From contig NW_003117245.1 of the NCBI RefSeq assembly GCF_000003605.2, positions 1 through 64,000 of the forward strand: a stretch of DNA of 64,000 bases. The letters are read 5' to 3'. Under the pieces are notes generated by a model. The model saw only the letters and a list, made by a program, of their open reading frames with translations, ran no database searches and had not been told where the DNA came from. Below are positions 22,395 to 35,628 of the stretch, one piece after another. How positions within the stretch are numbered: the first letter of the stretch is position 1; each line of letters begins with the position of its first letter. A program made the translations under genes and the position numbers. The stretch comes from Saccoglossus kowalevskii (taxonomy: Eukaryota > Hemichordata > Enteropneusta > Harrimaniidae).

Positions 22395-25300
22395 ATGGCA
22401 TACACTGTACTGTCCAGTAGAGCTACAAAACCAGTCTTACTGCATGGCATACACTTTACAGCCCAGTTGGGCTACAAACCTGTCTTACTGCATGGTATAC
22501 ACTGTACAGCCCAGTAGGACTACAAACCAGTCTTACTGCATGACATACGCTGTACAGCCCAGTTGGGCTACATACCAATCTTACTGCATGGCATACACTG
22601 TACTGCCCAGTAGAGCTACAAACCAGTCTTACTGCATTGCATACATTGTACAGCCCAGTCGGGCGTCAAACCAGTCTTACTGCATGGCATACACTGTACT
22701 GTCCAGTAGAGCTACAAACCAGTCTTACTGCATGGCATACACTGTACAGCCCAGTAGGGCTACAAATCAGTTTTACTGCTTGGCATAAACTGTACAGCCC
22801 AGTTGGGCTACAAACCTGTCTTACTGCATGGCATACACTGTACAGCCCAGTAGGGCTACATACCAGGCTTACTGCATGGAATTCACTGTACAGCCCAGTA
22901 TGGCTACAAACTAGTCTTACTGCATGGTATACACTGTACAGCCCAGTAGGACTACAAACCAGTCTTACTGCATGACATACGCTGTACAGCCCAGTTGGGC
23001 TACATACCAATCTTACTTCATGGCATACGCTGTACATTCCAGTTGGGATACAAACTAGTCTTACTACATGACATACACTGTACAGCCCACTAGGACTACA
23101 AACCAGTCTCACAGCATGACATACACTGTAGAGCCCAGTAGGTCGTACTGCATGGCATACACTGTACAGCCCAGAAGGGCTATATACCAGTCTTACTTCA
23201 TGGCAAACGCTGTACAGCCCAGTTGGGCTACAAACTAGTCTCACTGCATGGCATACACTGTACAGCCCAGTAGGGCTACAAACCAGTCTTACTGCATGGC
23301 ATACTCTGTACAGCCCAGTAGGGCTACATACCAGTCTTACTTCATGGCAAACGCTGTACAGCCCAGTTGGGCTACAAACTAGTCTCACTGCATGGCATAC
23401 ACTGTACAGCCCAGTAGGGCTACAAACCAGTCTTACTGCATGACATACACTGTACTGCCCAGTAGAGCTACAAACCAGTCTTACTGCATTGCATACATTG
23501 TACAGCCCAGTCGGGCGTCAACCAGTCTTACTGCATGGCATACACTGTACTGCCCAGTAGACTACAAACCAGTCTTACTGCATGACATACGCTGTACAGC
23601 CCAGTTGGGCTACATACCAATCTTACTTCATGGCATACGCTGTACATTCCAGTTGGGATACAAACTAGTCTTACTACATGACATACACTGTACAGCCCAC
23701 TAGGACTACAAACCAGTCTCACAGCATGACATACACTGTAAAGCCCAGTAGGTCGTACTGCATGGCATACACTGTACAGCCCAGAAGGGCTACATACCAG
23801 TCTTACTTCATGGCAAACGCTGTACAGCCCAGTTGGGCTACAAACTAGTCTCACTGCATGGCATACACTGTACAGCCCAGTAGGGCTACAAACCAGTCTT
23901 ACTACATGGCATACTCTGTACAGCCCAGTAGGGCTACATACCAGTCTTACTTCATGGCAAACGCTGTACAGCCCAGTTGGGCTACAAACTAGTCTTACTG
24001 CATGGCATACACTGTACTGCCCAGTAGAGCTACAAACCAGTCTTACTGCATTGCATACATTGTACAGCCCAGTCGGGCGTCAAACCAGTCTTACTGCATG
24101 GCATATACTGTACTGTCCAGTAGAGCTACAAACCAGTCTTACTGCATGGCATACACTGTACAGCCCAGTAGGGCTACAAATCAGTTTTACTGCTTGGCAT
24201 ACACTGTACAGCCCAGTTGGGCTACAAACCTGTCTTACTGCATGGCATACACTGTACAGCCCAGTAGGGCTACATACCAGGCTTACAGCATGGAATACAC
24301 TGTACAGCCCAGTAGGGCTACAAACTAGTCTTACTGCATGGTATACACTGTACAGCCCAGTAGGACTACAAACCAGTCTTACTGCATGACATACGCTGTA
24401 CAGCCCAGTTGGGCTACATACCAATCTTACTGCATGGCATACACTGTACTGCCCAGTAGAGCTACAAACCAGTCTTACTGCTTGGCATACACTGTACAGC
24501 CCATTTTGGGCTACAAACCTGTCTTACTGCATGGCATACACTGTACAGCCCAGTAGGGCTACATACCAGGCTTACTGCATGGAATACACTGTACAGCCCA
24601 GTAGGGCTACAAATCAGTTTTACTGCTTGGCATACACTGTACAGCCCAGTTGGGCTACAAACCTGTCTTACTGCATGGCATACACTGTACAGCCCAGTAG
24701 GGCTACATACCAGGCTTACTGCATGGAATACACTGTACAGCCCAGTAGGGCTACAAACTAGTCTTACTGCATGGTATACACTGTACAGCCAAGTAGGACT
24801 ACAAACCAGTCTTACTGCATGACATACGCTGTACAGCCCAGTTGGGCTACATACCAATCTTACTGCATGGCATACACTGTACTGCCCAGTAGAGCTACAA
24901 ACCAGTCTTACTGCATTGCATACATTGTACAGCCCAGTCGGGCGTCAAACCAGTCTTACTGCATGGCATACACTGTACTGTCCAGTAGAGCTACAAACCA
25001 GTCTTACTGCATGACATACACTGTACAGCCCAGTAGGGCTACAAACCGGTCTTACTGCATGGCATACACTGTACAGCCCAGTAGGGCTACAAACCGGTCT
25101 TACTGCATGGCATACACCGTACTGCCCAGTAGAGCTACAAACCAGTCTTACTGCTTGGCATACACTGTACAGCCCAGTTGGGCTACAAACCGGTCTTACT
25201 GCATGGCATACACTGTACAGCCCAGTTGGGCTACAAACCAGTCTTACTGCATGGCATACACTGTACAGCCCAGTAGGGCTACATACCAGGCTTACTGCAT

Positions 25301-28262
25301 GGAATACACTGTACAGCCCAGTAGGGCTACAAACTAGTCTTACTGCATGGTATACACTGTACAGCCAAGTAGGACTACAAACCAGTCTTACTGCATGACA
25401 TACGCTGTACAGCCCAGTTGGGCTACATACCAATCTTACTGCATGGCATACACTGTACTGCCCAGTAGAGCTACAAACCAGTCTTACTGCATTGCATACA
25501 TTGTACAGCCCAGTCGGGCGTCAAACCAGTCTTACTGCATGGCATACACTGTACTGTCCAGTAGAGCTACAAACCAGTCTTACTGCATGGCATACACTGT
25601 ACAGCCCAGTAGGGCTACAAATCAGTTTTACTGCTTGGCATAAACTGTACAGCCCAGTTGGGCTACAAACCTGTCTTACTGCATGGCATACACTGTACAG
25701 CCCAGTAGGGCTACATACCAGGCTTACTGCATGGAATACACTGTACAGCCCAGTATGGCTACAAACTAGTCTTACTGCATGGTATACACTGTACAGCCCA
25801 GTAGGACTACAAACCAGTCTTACTGCATGACATACGCTGTACAGCCCAGTTGGGCTACATACCAATCTTACTTCATGGCATACGCTGTACATTCCAGTTG
25901 GGATACAAACTAGTCTTACTACATGACATACACTGTACAGCCCACTAGGACTACAAACCAGTCTCACAGCATGACATACACTGTAGAGCCCAGTAGGTCG
26001 TACTGCATGGCATACACTGTACAGCCCAGAAGGGCTATATACCAGTCTTACTTCATGGCAAACGCTGTACAGCCCAGTTGGGCTACAAACTAGTCTCACT
26101 GCATGGCATACACTGTACAGCCCAGTAGGGCTACAAACCAGTCTTACTGCATGGCATACTCTGTACACCCCAGTAGGGCTACATACCAGTCTTACTTCAT
26201 GGCAAACGCTGTACAGCCCAGTTGGGCTACAAACTCGTCTCACTGCATGGCATACACTGTACAGCCCAGTAGGGCTACAAACCAGTCTTACTGCATGACA
26301 TACACTGTACTGCCCAGTAGAGCTACAAACCAGTCTTACTGCATTGCATACATTGTACAGCCCAGTCGGGCGTCAAACTAGTCTTACTGCATGGCATACA
26401 CTGTACTGCCCAGTAGAGCTACAAACCAGTCTTACTGCATGGCATACACTGTACAGCCCAGTAGGGCTACAAATCAGTTTTACTGCTTGGCATACACTGT
26501 ACAGCCCAGTTGGGCTACAAACCTGTCTTACTGCATGGCATACACTGTACAGCCCAGTAGGACTACAAACCAGTCTTACTGCATGACATGCGCTGTACAG
26601 CCCAGTTGGGCTACATACCAATCTTACTGCATGGCATACACTGTACTGCCCAGTAGAGCTACAAACCAGTCTTACTGCATTGCATACATTGTACAGCCCA
26701 GTCGGGCGTCAAACCAGTCTTACTGCATGGCATACACTGTACTGTCCAGTAGAGCTACAAACCAGTCTTACTGCATGGCATACACTGTACAGCCCAGTAG
26801 GGCTACAAATCAGTTTTACTGCTTGGCATAAACTGTACAGCCCAGTTGGGCTACAAACCTATCTTACTGCATGGCATACACTGTACAGCCCAGTAGGGCT
26901 ACATACCAGGCGTACTGCATGGAATACACTGTACAGCCCAGTATGGCTACAAACTAGTCTTACTGCATGGTATACACTGTACAGCCCAGTAGGGCTACAA
27001 ATCAGTCTTACTGCATGGCATACTCTGTACAGCCCAGTAGGACTACAAACCAGTCTTACTGCATGGCATACTCTGTACAGCCCAGTAGAGCTACAAACCA
27101 GTCTACAGCATGACATACACTGGAAAGCCCAGTTGGGCTACAAACCCAGTCTTACTTCATGGCAAACGCTGTACAGCCCAGTTGGGCTACAAACTAGTCT
27201 TACTGCATGGCATACACTGTACTGCGCAGTAGAGCTACAAACCAGTCTTACTGCATTGCATACATTGTACAGCCCAGTCGGGCGTCAAACCAGTCTTACT
27301 GCATGGCATACACTGTACTGTCCAGTAGAGCTAGAAACCAGTCTTACTGCATGGCATACACTGTACAGCCCAGAAGGGCTACAAATCAGTTTTACTGCTT
27401 GGCATACACTGTACAGCCCAGTTGGGCTACAAACCTGTCTTACTGCATGGCATACACTGTACAGCCCAGTAGGGCTACATACCAGGCTTACTGCATGGAA
27501 TACACTGTACAGCCCAGTAGGGCTACAAACTAGTCTTACTGCATGGTATACACTGTACAGCCCAGTAGGACTACAAACCAGTCTTACTGCATGACATACG
27601 CTGTACAGCCCAGTTGGGCTACATACCAATCTTACTGCATGGCATACACTGTACTGCCCAGTAGAGCTACAAACCAGTCTTACTGCATTGCATACATTGT
27701 ACAGCCCAGTCGGGCGTCAAACCAGTCTTACTGCATGGCATACACTGTACTGTCCAGTAGAGCTACAAACCAGTCTTACTGCATGGCATACACTGTACAG
27801 CCCAGTAGGGCTACAAATCAGTTTTACTGCTTGGCATACACTGTACAGCCCAGTTGGGCTACAAACCTGTCATACTGCATGGCATACACTGTACAGCCAA
27901 GTAGGGCTACAAACCAGTCTTACTGCATGGCATACACTGTACAGCCCAGTAGGGCTACAAATCAGTTTTACTGCTTGGCATACACTGTACAGCCCAGTTG
28001 GGCTACAAACCTGTCATACTGCATGGCATACACTGTACAGCCAAGTAGGGCTACAAACCAGTCTTACTGCATGGCATACACTGTACTGTCCAGTAGAGCT
28101 ACAAACCAGTCTTACTGCATGGCATACACTGTACAGCCCAGTAGGGCTACAAATCAGTTTTACTGCTTGGCATACACTGTACAGCCCAGTTGGGCTACAA
28201 ACCTGTCATACTGCATGGCATACACTGTACAGCCCAGTAGAGCTACAAACCAGTCTTACTGC
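22395..28262 (+). repeat. Long HOR-A run, mixed subfamilies
   Basis: 36-bp markers at 23116 (g), 23726 (a) and 25971 (g). It contains the second AACCGGTC block (24867-25634) and several GGCATAAACTG monomers (about 22780, 25640, 26830). Between 27.8 and 28.2 kb a three- to four-monomer set (AATCAG, CCTGTCATAC, AGCCAAGTAGGG) is repeated three times. Every boundary falls at a monomer junction. Confidence 0.87.
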
Positions 28263-28645
28263 GTGGCATACACTGTATAGCCCAGTTGGGCTACATACCA
28301 ATATTACTGCAGGGCATACACTGTACAGTCAGTTGGGCTACAAACTAGTCTTACTGCATGGCATACTCTGTACAGCCCAGTATGGCTACAAACTAGTCTT
28401 ACTGCATGGCATACTCTGTACAGCCCAGTATGGCTAAAAACCAGTCTTACTGCATGGCATACACTGTACAGCCCAGTAGAGCTACAAACCAGTCTTACTG
28501 CATGGCATACACTGTACTGCCCAGTAGAGCTACAAACCAGTCTTACTGCATGGTATACACTGTACAGCCCAGTAGGGCTACACACCAGTCTTACTGCATG
28601 GCATACTCTGTACAGCCCAGTTGGGCTACACACCAGTCTTACCTC
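28263..28645 (+). repeat. Module B, eight monomers
   Basis: B1 at 28263, the 47-bp monomer at 28311-28357, TATGGCTA types at 28358 and 28406, and an ACACACC pair. The ninth monomer is replaced by a hybrid with GTAGAGC that leads into the HOR-A CGGGCGTC type at 28694. Confidence 0.88.
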
Positions 28646-31600
28646 ATGGCATACACTGTACAGCCCAGTAGAGCTACAAACCAGTCTTACTGCATTGCAT
28701 ACATTGTACAGCCCAGTCGGGCGTCAAACCAGTCTTACTGCATGGCATACACTGTACTGTCCAGTAGAGCTAGAAACCAGTCTTACTGCATGGCATACAC
28801 TGTACAGCCCAGTAGGGCTACAAATCAGTTTTACTGCTTGGCATACACTGTACAGCCCAGTTGGGCTACAAACCTGTCTTACTGCATGGCATACACTGTA
28901 CAGCCCAGTAGGGCTACATACCAGGCTTACTGCATGGAATACACTGTACAGCCCAGTAGGGCTACAAACTAGTCTTACTGCATGGTATACACTGTACAGC
29001 CCAGTAGGACTACAAACCAGTCTTACTGCATGACATACGCTGTACAGCCCAGTTGGGCTACATACCAATCTTACTGCATGGCATACACTGTACTGCCCAG
29101 TAGAGCTACAAACCAGTCTTACTGCATTGCATACATTGTACAGCCCAGTCGGGCGTCAAACCAGTCTTACTGCATGGCATACACTGTACTGTCCAGTAGA
29201 GCTACAAACCAGTCTTACTGCATGGCATACACTGTACAGCCCAGTAGGGCTACAAATCAGTTTTACTGCTTGGCATACACTGTACAGCCCAGTTGGGCTA
29301 CAAACCTGTCATACTGCATGGCATACACTGTACAGCCAAGTAGGGCTACAAACCAGTCTTACTGCATGGCATACACTGTACAGCCCAGTAGGGCTACAAA
29401 TCAGTCTTACTGCTTGGCATACACTGTACAGCTCAGTTGGGCTACAAAACCAGTCTTACTGCATGGCATACACTGTACAGCCCAGTTGGGCTACAAACCT
29501 GTCTTACTGCATGGTATACACTGTACAGCCCAGTAGGGCTACAAATCAGTTTTACTGCTTGGCATACACTGTACAGCCCAGTTGGGCTACAAACCTGTCT
29601 TACTGCATGGCATACACTGTACAGCCCAGTAGGACTACATACCAGGCTTACTGCATGGAATACACTGTACAGCCCAGTAGGGCTACAAACTAGTCTTACT
29701 GCATGGTATACACTGTACAGCCCAGTAGGACTACAAACCAGTCTTACTGCATGACATACGCTGTACAGCCCAGTTGGGCTACATACCAATCTTACTTCAT
29801 GGCATACGCTGTACATTCCAGTTGGGATACAAACTAGTCTTACTACATGACATACACTGTACAGCCCACTAGGACTACAAACCAGTCTCACAGCATGACA
29901 TACACTGTAAAGCCCAGTAGGTCGTACTGCATGGCATACACTGTACAGCCCAGAAGGGCTACATACCAGTCTTACTTCATGGCAAACGCTGTACAGCCCA
30001 GTTGGGCTACAAACTAGTCTTACTGCATGGCATACACTGTACAGCTCAGTTGGGCTACAAACCAGTCTTACTGTATGGCATACTCTGTACAGCCCAGTAG
30101 GACTACAAACCAGTCTTACTGCATGACATACACTGTACAGCTCAGTTGGGCTACAAACCAGTCTTACTGTATGACATACTCTGTACAGCCCAGTAGGACT
30201 ACAAACCAGTCTTACTTTATGGCATACACTGTACAGCTCAGTTGGGCTACAAATCAGTTTTACTGCTTGGCATACACTGTACAGCCCAGTTGGGCTACAA
30301 ACCTGTCTTACTGCATGGTATACACTGTACAGCCCAGTAGGGCTACAAATCAGTTTTACTGCTTGGCATACACTGTACAGCCCAGTTGGGCTACAAACCT
30401 GTCTTACTGCATGGCATACACTGTACAGCCCAGTAGGGCTACATACCAGGCTTACTGCATGGAATACACTGTACAGCCCAGTAGGGCTACAAACTAGTCT
30501 TACTGCATGGTATACACTGTACAGCCCAGTAGGACTACAAACCAGTCTTACTGCATGACATACGCTGTACAGCCCAGTTGGGCTACATACCAATCTTACT
30601 TCATGGCATACGCTGTACATTCCAGTTGGGATACAAACTAGTCTTACTACATGACATACACTGTACAGCCCACTAGGACTACAAACCAGTCTCACAGCAT
30701 GACATACACTGTAAAGCCCAGTAGGTCGTACTGCATGGCATACACTGTACAGCCCAGAAGGGCTACATACCAGTCTTACTTCATGGCAAACGCTGTACAG
30801 CCCAGTTGGGCTACAAACTAGTCTCACTGCATGGCATACACTGTACAGCCCAGTAGGGCTACAAACCAGTCTTACTGCATGGCATACTCTGTACAGCCCA
30901 GTAGGACTACAAACCAGTCTTACTGCATGGCATAAACTGTACAGCTCAGTTGGGCTACAAACCAGTCTTACTGTATGGCATACTCTGTACAGCCCAGTAG
31001 GACTACAAACCAGTCTTACTTTATGGCATACACTGTACAGCTCAGTTGGGCTACAAACCAGTTTTACTGCTTGGCATACACTGTACAGCCCAGTTGGGCT
31101 ACAAACCTGTCTTACTGCATGGTATACACTGTACAGCCCAGTAGGGCTACAAATCAGTTTTACTGCTTGGCATACACTGTACAGCCCAGTTGGGCTACAA
31201 ACCTGTCTTACTGCATGGCATACACTGTACAGCCCAGTAGGGCTACATACCAGGCTTACTGCATGGAATACACTGTACAGCCCAGTAGGGCTACAAACTA
31301 GTCTTACTGCATGGTATACACTGTACAGCCCAGTAGGACTACAAACCAGTCTTACTGCATGACATACGCTGTACAGCCCAGTTGGGCTACATACCAATCT
31401 TACTTCATGGCATACGCTGTACATTCCAGTTGGGATACAAACTAGTCTTACTACATGACATACACTGTACAGCCCACTAGGACTACAAACCAGTCTCACA
31501 GCATGACATACACTGTAAAGCCCAGTAGGTCGTACTGCATAGCATACACTGTACAGCCCAGAAGGGCTACATACCAGTCTTACTTCATGGCAAACGCTGT

Positions 31601-32018
31601 ACAGCCCAGTCGGGCTACAAACTAGTCTCACTGCATGGCATACACTGTACAGCCCAGTAGGGCTACAAACCAGTCTTACTGCATGGCATACTCTGTACAG
31701 CCCAGTAGGGCTACATACCAGTCTTACTGCTTGGCATACACTGTACAGCCCAGTTGGGCTACAAACTAGTCTTACTGCATGGCATACTCTGTACAGCCCA
31801 GTTGGGCTACAAACTAGTCTTACTGCATGGTATACACTGTACAGCCCAGTAGGGCTACAAATCAGTTTTACTGCTTGGCATACACTGTACAGCCCAGTTG
31901 GGCTACAAACCTGTCTTACTGCATGGCATACACTGTACAGCCCAGTAGGGCTACATACCAGGCTTACTGCATGGAATACACTGTACAGCCCAGTAGGGCT
32001 ACAAACTAGTCTTACTGC
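28646..32018 (+). repeat. HOR-A run with exact 804-bp period
   Basis: Three 36-bp markers, at 29895, 30699 and 31503, are each exactly 804 bp apart (17 monomers). All are a-subfamily. Two copies contain alternating ACAGCTCAG / TACTCTG monomers (30027-30266 and 30879-31070). It is the most regular higher-order stretch of the window. Confidence 0.91.
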
Positions 32019-32737
32019 ATGGTATACACTGTACAGCCCAGTAGGACTACAAACCAGTCTTACTGCATGACATACGCTGTACAGCCCAGTTGGGCTACAT
32101 ACCAATCTTACTGCATGGCATACACTGTACTGCCCAGTAGAGCTACAAACCAGTCTTACTGCATTGCATACATTGTACAGCCCAGTCGGGCGTCAAACCA
32201 GTCTTACTGCATGGCATACACTGTACAGCCCAGTAGGGCTACATACCAGTCTTACTGCATGGCATACACTGTACAGCCTAGTAGGACTACAAAACAGTCT
32301 TACTGCATGGCATACACTGTACAGCCTAGCAGGGCTACATACCAGTCTCACTGCATGGCATACACTGTACAGCCCAGTAGGACTAAACCAGTTTTACTGC
32401 ATGGCATACACTGTACAGCCCAGTAGGGCTGCAAACCAGTCTTACTGCATGGCATGCTCTGTACAGCCCAGTAGGGCTATATACCAGTCATTACTTCATG
32501 GCAAACGCTGTACAGCCCAGTTGGGCTACAAACTAGTCTCACTGCATGGCATACACTGTACAGCCCAGTAGGGCTACAAACCAGTCTTACTGCATGGCAT
32601 ACACTGTACAGCCCAGTAGGACTACAAAACAGTCTTACTGCATGGCATACAATGTACAGCCCAGTAGGGCTACAAACTAGTCTTACTGCATGGCATACTC
32701 TGTACAGCCCAGTTGGGCTACAAACTAGTCTTACTGC
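32019..32737 (+). repeat. Module E, 719 bp (third full-length copy)
   Basis: Same order and length as 5440-6158 and 11776-12494. The 46-bp monomer is at 32355-32400 and the 49-bp one at 32449-32497. Private changes: GGGCTGCAAACC near 32428 and GTAGGGC in the ACAATGTAC monomer. Confidence 0.9.
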
Positions 32738-35485
32738 ATGGTATACACTGTACAGCCCAGTAGGGCTACAAATCAGTTTTACTGCTTGGCATACACTGTA
32801 CAGCCCAGTTGGGCTACAAACCTGTCTTACTGCATGGCATACACTGTACAGCCCAGTAGGGCTACATACCAGGCTTACTGCATGGAATACACTGTACAGC
32901 CCAGTAGGGCTACAAACTAGTCTTACTGCATGGTATACACTGTACAGCCCAGTAGGACTACAAACCAGTCTTACTGCATGACATACGCTGTACAGCCCAG
33001 TTGGGCTACATACCAATCTTACTTCATGGCATACGCTGTACATTCCAGTTGGGATACAAACTAGTCTTACTACATGACATACACTGTACAGCCCACTAGG
33101 ACTACAAACCAGTCTCACAGCATGACATACACTGTAAAGCCCAGTAGGTCGTACTGCATGGCATACACTGTACAGCCCAGAAGGGCTACATACCAGTCTT
33201 ACTTCATGGCAAACGCTGTACAGCCCAGTTGGGCTACAAACTAGTCTCACTGCATGGCATACACTGTACAGCCCAGTAGGGCTACAAACCAGTCTTACTG
33301 CATGGCATACTCTGTACAGCCCAGTAGGGCTACATACCAGTCTTACTGCTTGGCATACACTGTACAGCCCAGTTGGGCTACAAACTAGTCTTACTGCATG
33401 GCATACTCTGTACAGCCCAGTTGGGCTACAAACTAGTCTTACTGCATGGTATACACTGTACAGCCCAGTAGTGCTACAAATCAGTTTTACTGCTTGGCAT
33501 ACACTGTACAGCCCAGTTGGGCTACAAACCTGTCTTACTGCATGGCATACACTGTACAGCCCAGTAGGGCTACATACCAGGCTTACTGCATGTAATACAC
33601 TGTACAGCCCAGTAGGGCTACAAACTTGTCTTACTGCATGGTATACACTGTACAGCCCAGTAGGACTACAAACCAGTCTTACTGCATGACATACGCTGTA
33701 CAGCCCAGTTGGGCTACATACCAATCTTACTTCATGGCATACGCTGTACATTCCAGTTGGGATACAAACTAGTCTTACTACATGACATACACTGTACTGC
33801 CCAGTAGAGCTACAAACCAGTCTTACTGCTTGGCATACACTGTACAGCCCAGTTGGGCTACAAACCTGTCTTACTGCATGGAATACACTGTACAGCCCAG
33901 TAGGGCTACAAATCAGTTTTACTGCTTGGCATACACTGTACAGCCCAGTTGGGCTACAAACCTGTCTTACTGCATGGCATACACTGTACAGCCCAGTAGG
34001 GCTACATACCAGGCTTACTGCATGGAATGCACTGTACAGCCCAGTAGGGCTACAAACTAGTCTTACTGCATGGTATACACTGTACAGCCCAGTAGGACTA
34101 CAAACCAGTCTTACTGCATGACATACGCTGTACAGCCCAGTTGGGCTACATACCAATCTTACTTCATGGCATACGCTGTACATTCCAGTTGGGATACAAA
34201 CTAGTCTTACTACATGACATACACTGTACAGCCCACTAGGACTACAAACCAGTCTCACAGCATGACATACACTGTAAAGCCCAGTAGGTCGTACTGCATG
34301 GCATACACTGTACAGCCCAGAAGGGCTACATACCAGTCTTACTTCATGGCAAACGCTGTACAGCCCAGTTGGGCTACAAACTAGTCTCACTGCATGGCAT
34401 ACACTGTACAGCCCAGTAGGGCTACAAACCAGTCTTACTGCATGGCATACTCTGTACAGCCCAGTAGGGCTACATACCAGTCTTACTGCTTGGCATACAC
34501 TGTACAGCCCAGTTGGGCTACAAACTAGTCTTACTGCATGGCATACTCTGTACAGCCCAGTTGGGCTACAAACTAGTCTTACTGCATGGTATACACTGTA
34601 CAGCCCAGAAGGGCTACAAATCAGTTTTACTGCTTGGCATACACTGTACAGCCCAGTTGGGCTACAAACCTGTCTTACTGCATGGCATACACTGTACAGC
34701 CCAGTAGGACTACAAACCAGTCTTACTGCATGACATACGCTGTACAGCCCAGTTGGGCTACATAGCAATCTTACTGCATGGCATACACTGTACTGCCCAG
34801 TAGAGCTACAAACCAGTCTTACTGCATTGCATACACTGTACAGCCCAGTAGGGCTACAAATCAGTTTTACTGCTTGGCATACACTGTACAGCCCAGTAGG
34901 GCTACAAATCAGTTTTACTGCTTGGCATACACTGTACAGCCCAGTTGGGCTACAAACCTGTCTTACTGCATGGGATACACTGTACAGCCCAGTAGGGCTA
35001 CATACCAGGCTTACTGCATGGAATACACTGTACAGCCCAGTAGGGCTACAAACTAGTCTTACTGCATGGTATACACTGTACAGCCCAGTAGGACTACAAA
35101 CCAGTCTTACTGCATGACATACGCTGTACAGCCCAGTTGGGCTACATACCAATCTTACTTCATGGCATACGCTGTACATTCCAGTTGGGATACAAACTAG
35201 TCTTACTACATGACATACACTGTACAGCCCACTAGGACTACAAACCAGTCTCACAGCATGACATACACTGTAGAGCCCAGTAGGTCGTACTGCATGGCAT
35301 ACACTGTACAGCCCAGAAGGGCTATATACCAGTCTTACTTCATGGCAAACGCTGTACAGCCCAGTTGGGCTACAAACTAGTCTCACTGCATGGCATACAC
35401 TGTACAGCCCAGTAGGGCTACAAACCAGTCTTACTGCATGGCATACTCTGTACAGCCCATTAGGGCTACAAACCAGTCTTACTGC
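32738..35485 (+). repeat. HOR-A run, three markers
   Basis: 36-bp markers at 33122 and 34262 (a-subfamily) and 35258 (g-subfamily), spaced 1,140 and 996 bp, both 48n-12. CCAGGC monomers are followed by either GGAATACAC or the variants TGTAATACAC (about 33592) and GGAATGCAC (about 34024). Confidence 0.88.
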
Positions 35486-35628
35486 ATGGCATACTCTGTA
35501 CAGCCCAGTATGGCTAAAAACCAGTCTTACTGCATGGCATACACTGTACAGCCCAGTAGAGCTACAAACCAGTCTTACTGTCGGCATACACTGTACTGCC
35601 CAGTAGAGCTACAAACCAGTCTTACTGC
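35486..35628 (+). repeat. Module B fragment with 47-bp TCGGCATAC junction
   Basis: Three monomers: TATGGCTAAAAACC, a GTAGAGC type, and a 47-bp monomer whose start reads ACTGTCGGCATAC (35582-35628). The same rare one-base-short junction lies at 52227-52273. Confidence 0.86.

Noticed and set aside
32477-35587. A 1,036-codon minus-strand open frame as a gene for a 16-residue-repeat protein
   Set aside because: It consists wholly of satellite monomers, and the start is an arbitrary methionine. Sister copies are broken at every CGGGCGTC monomer and by 46-, 47-, 49- and 53-bp monomers. My hand tally of about 43 recurrent variants by triplet phase was about 19/15/9, not convincingly uneven. No promoter, signal or domain is visible.
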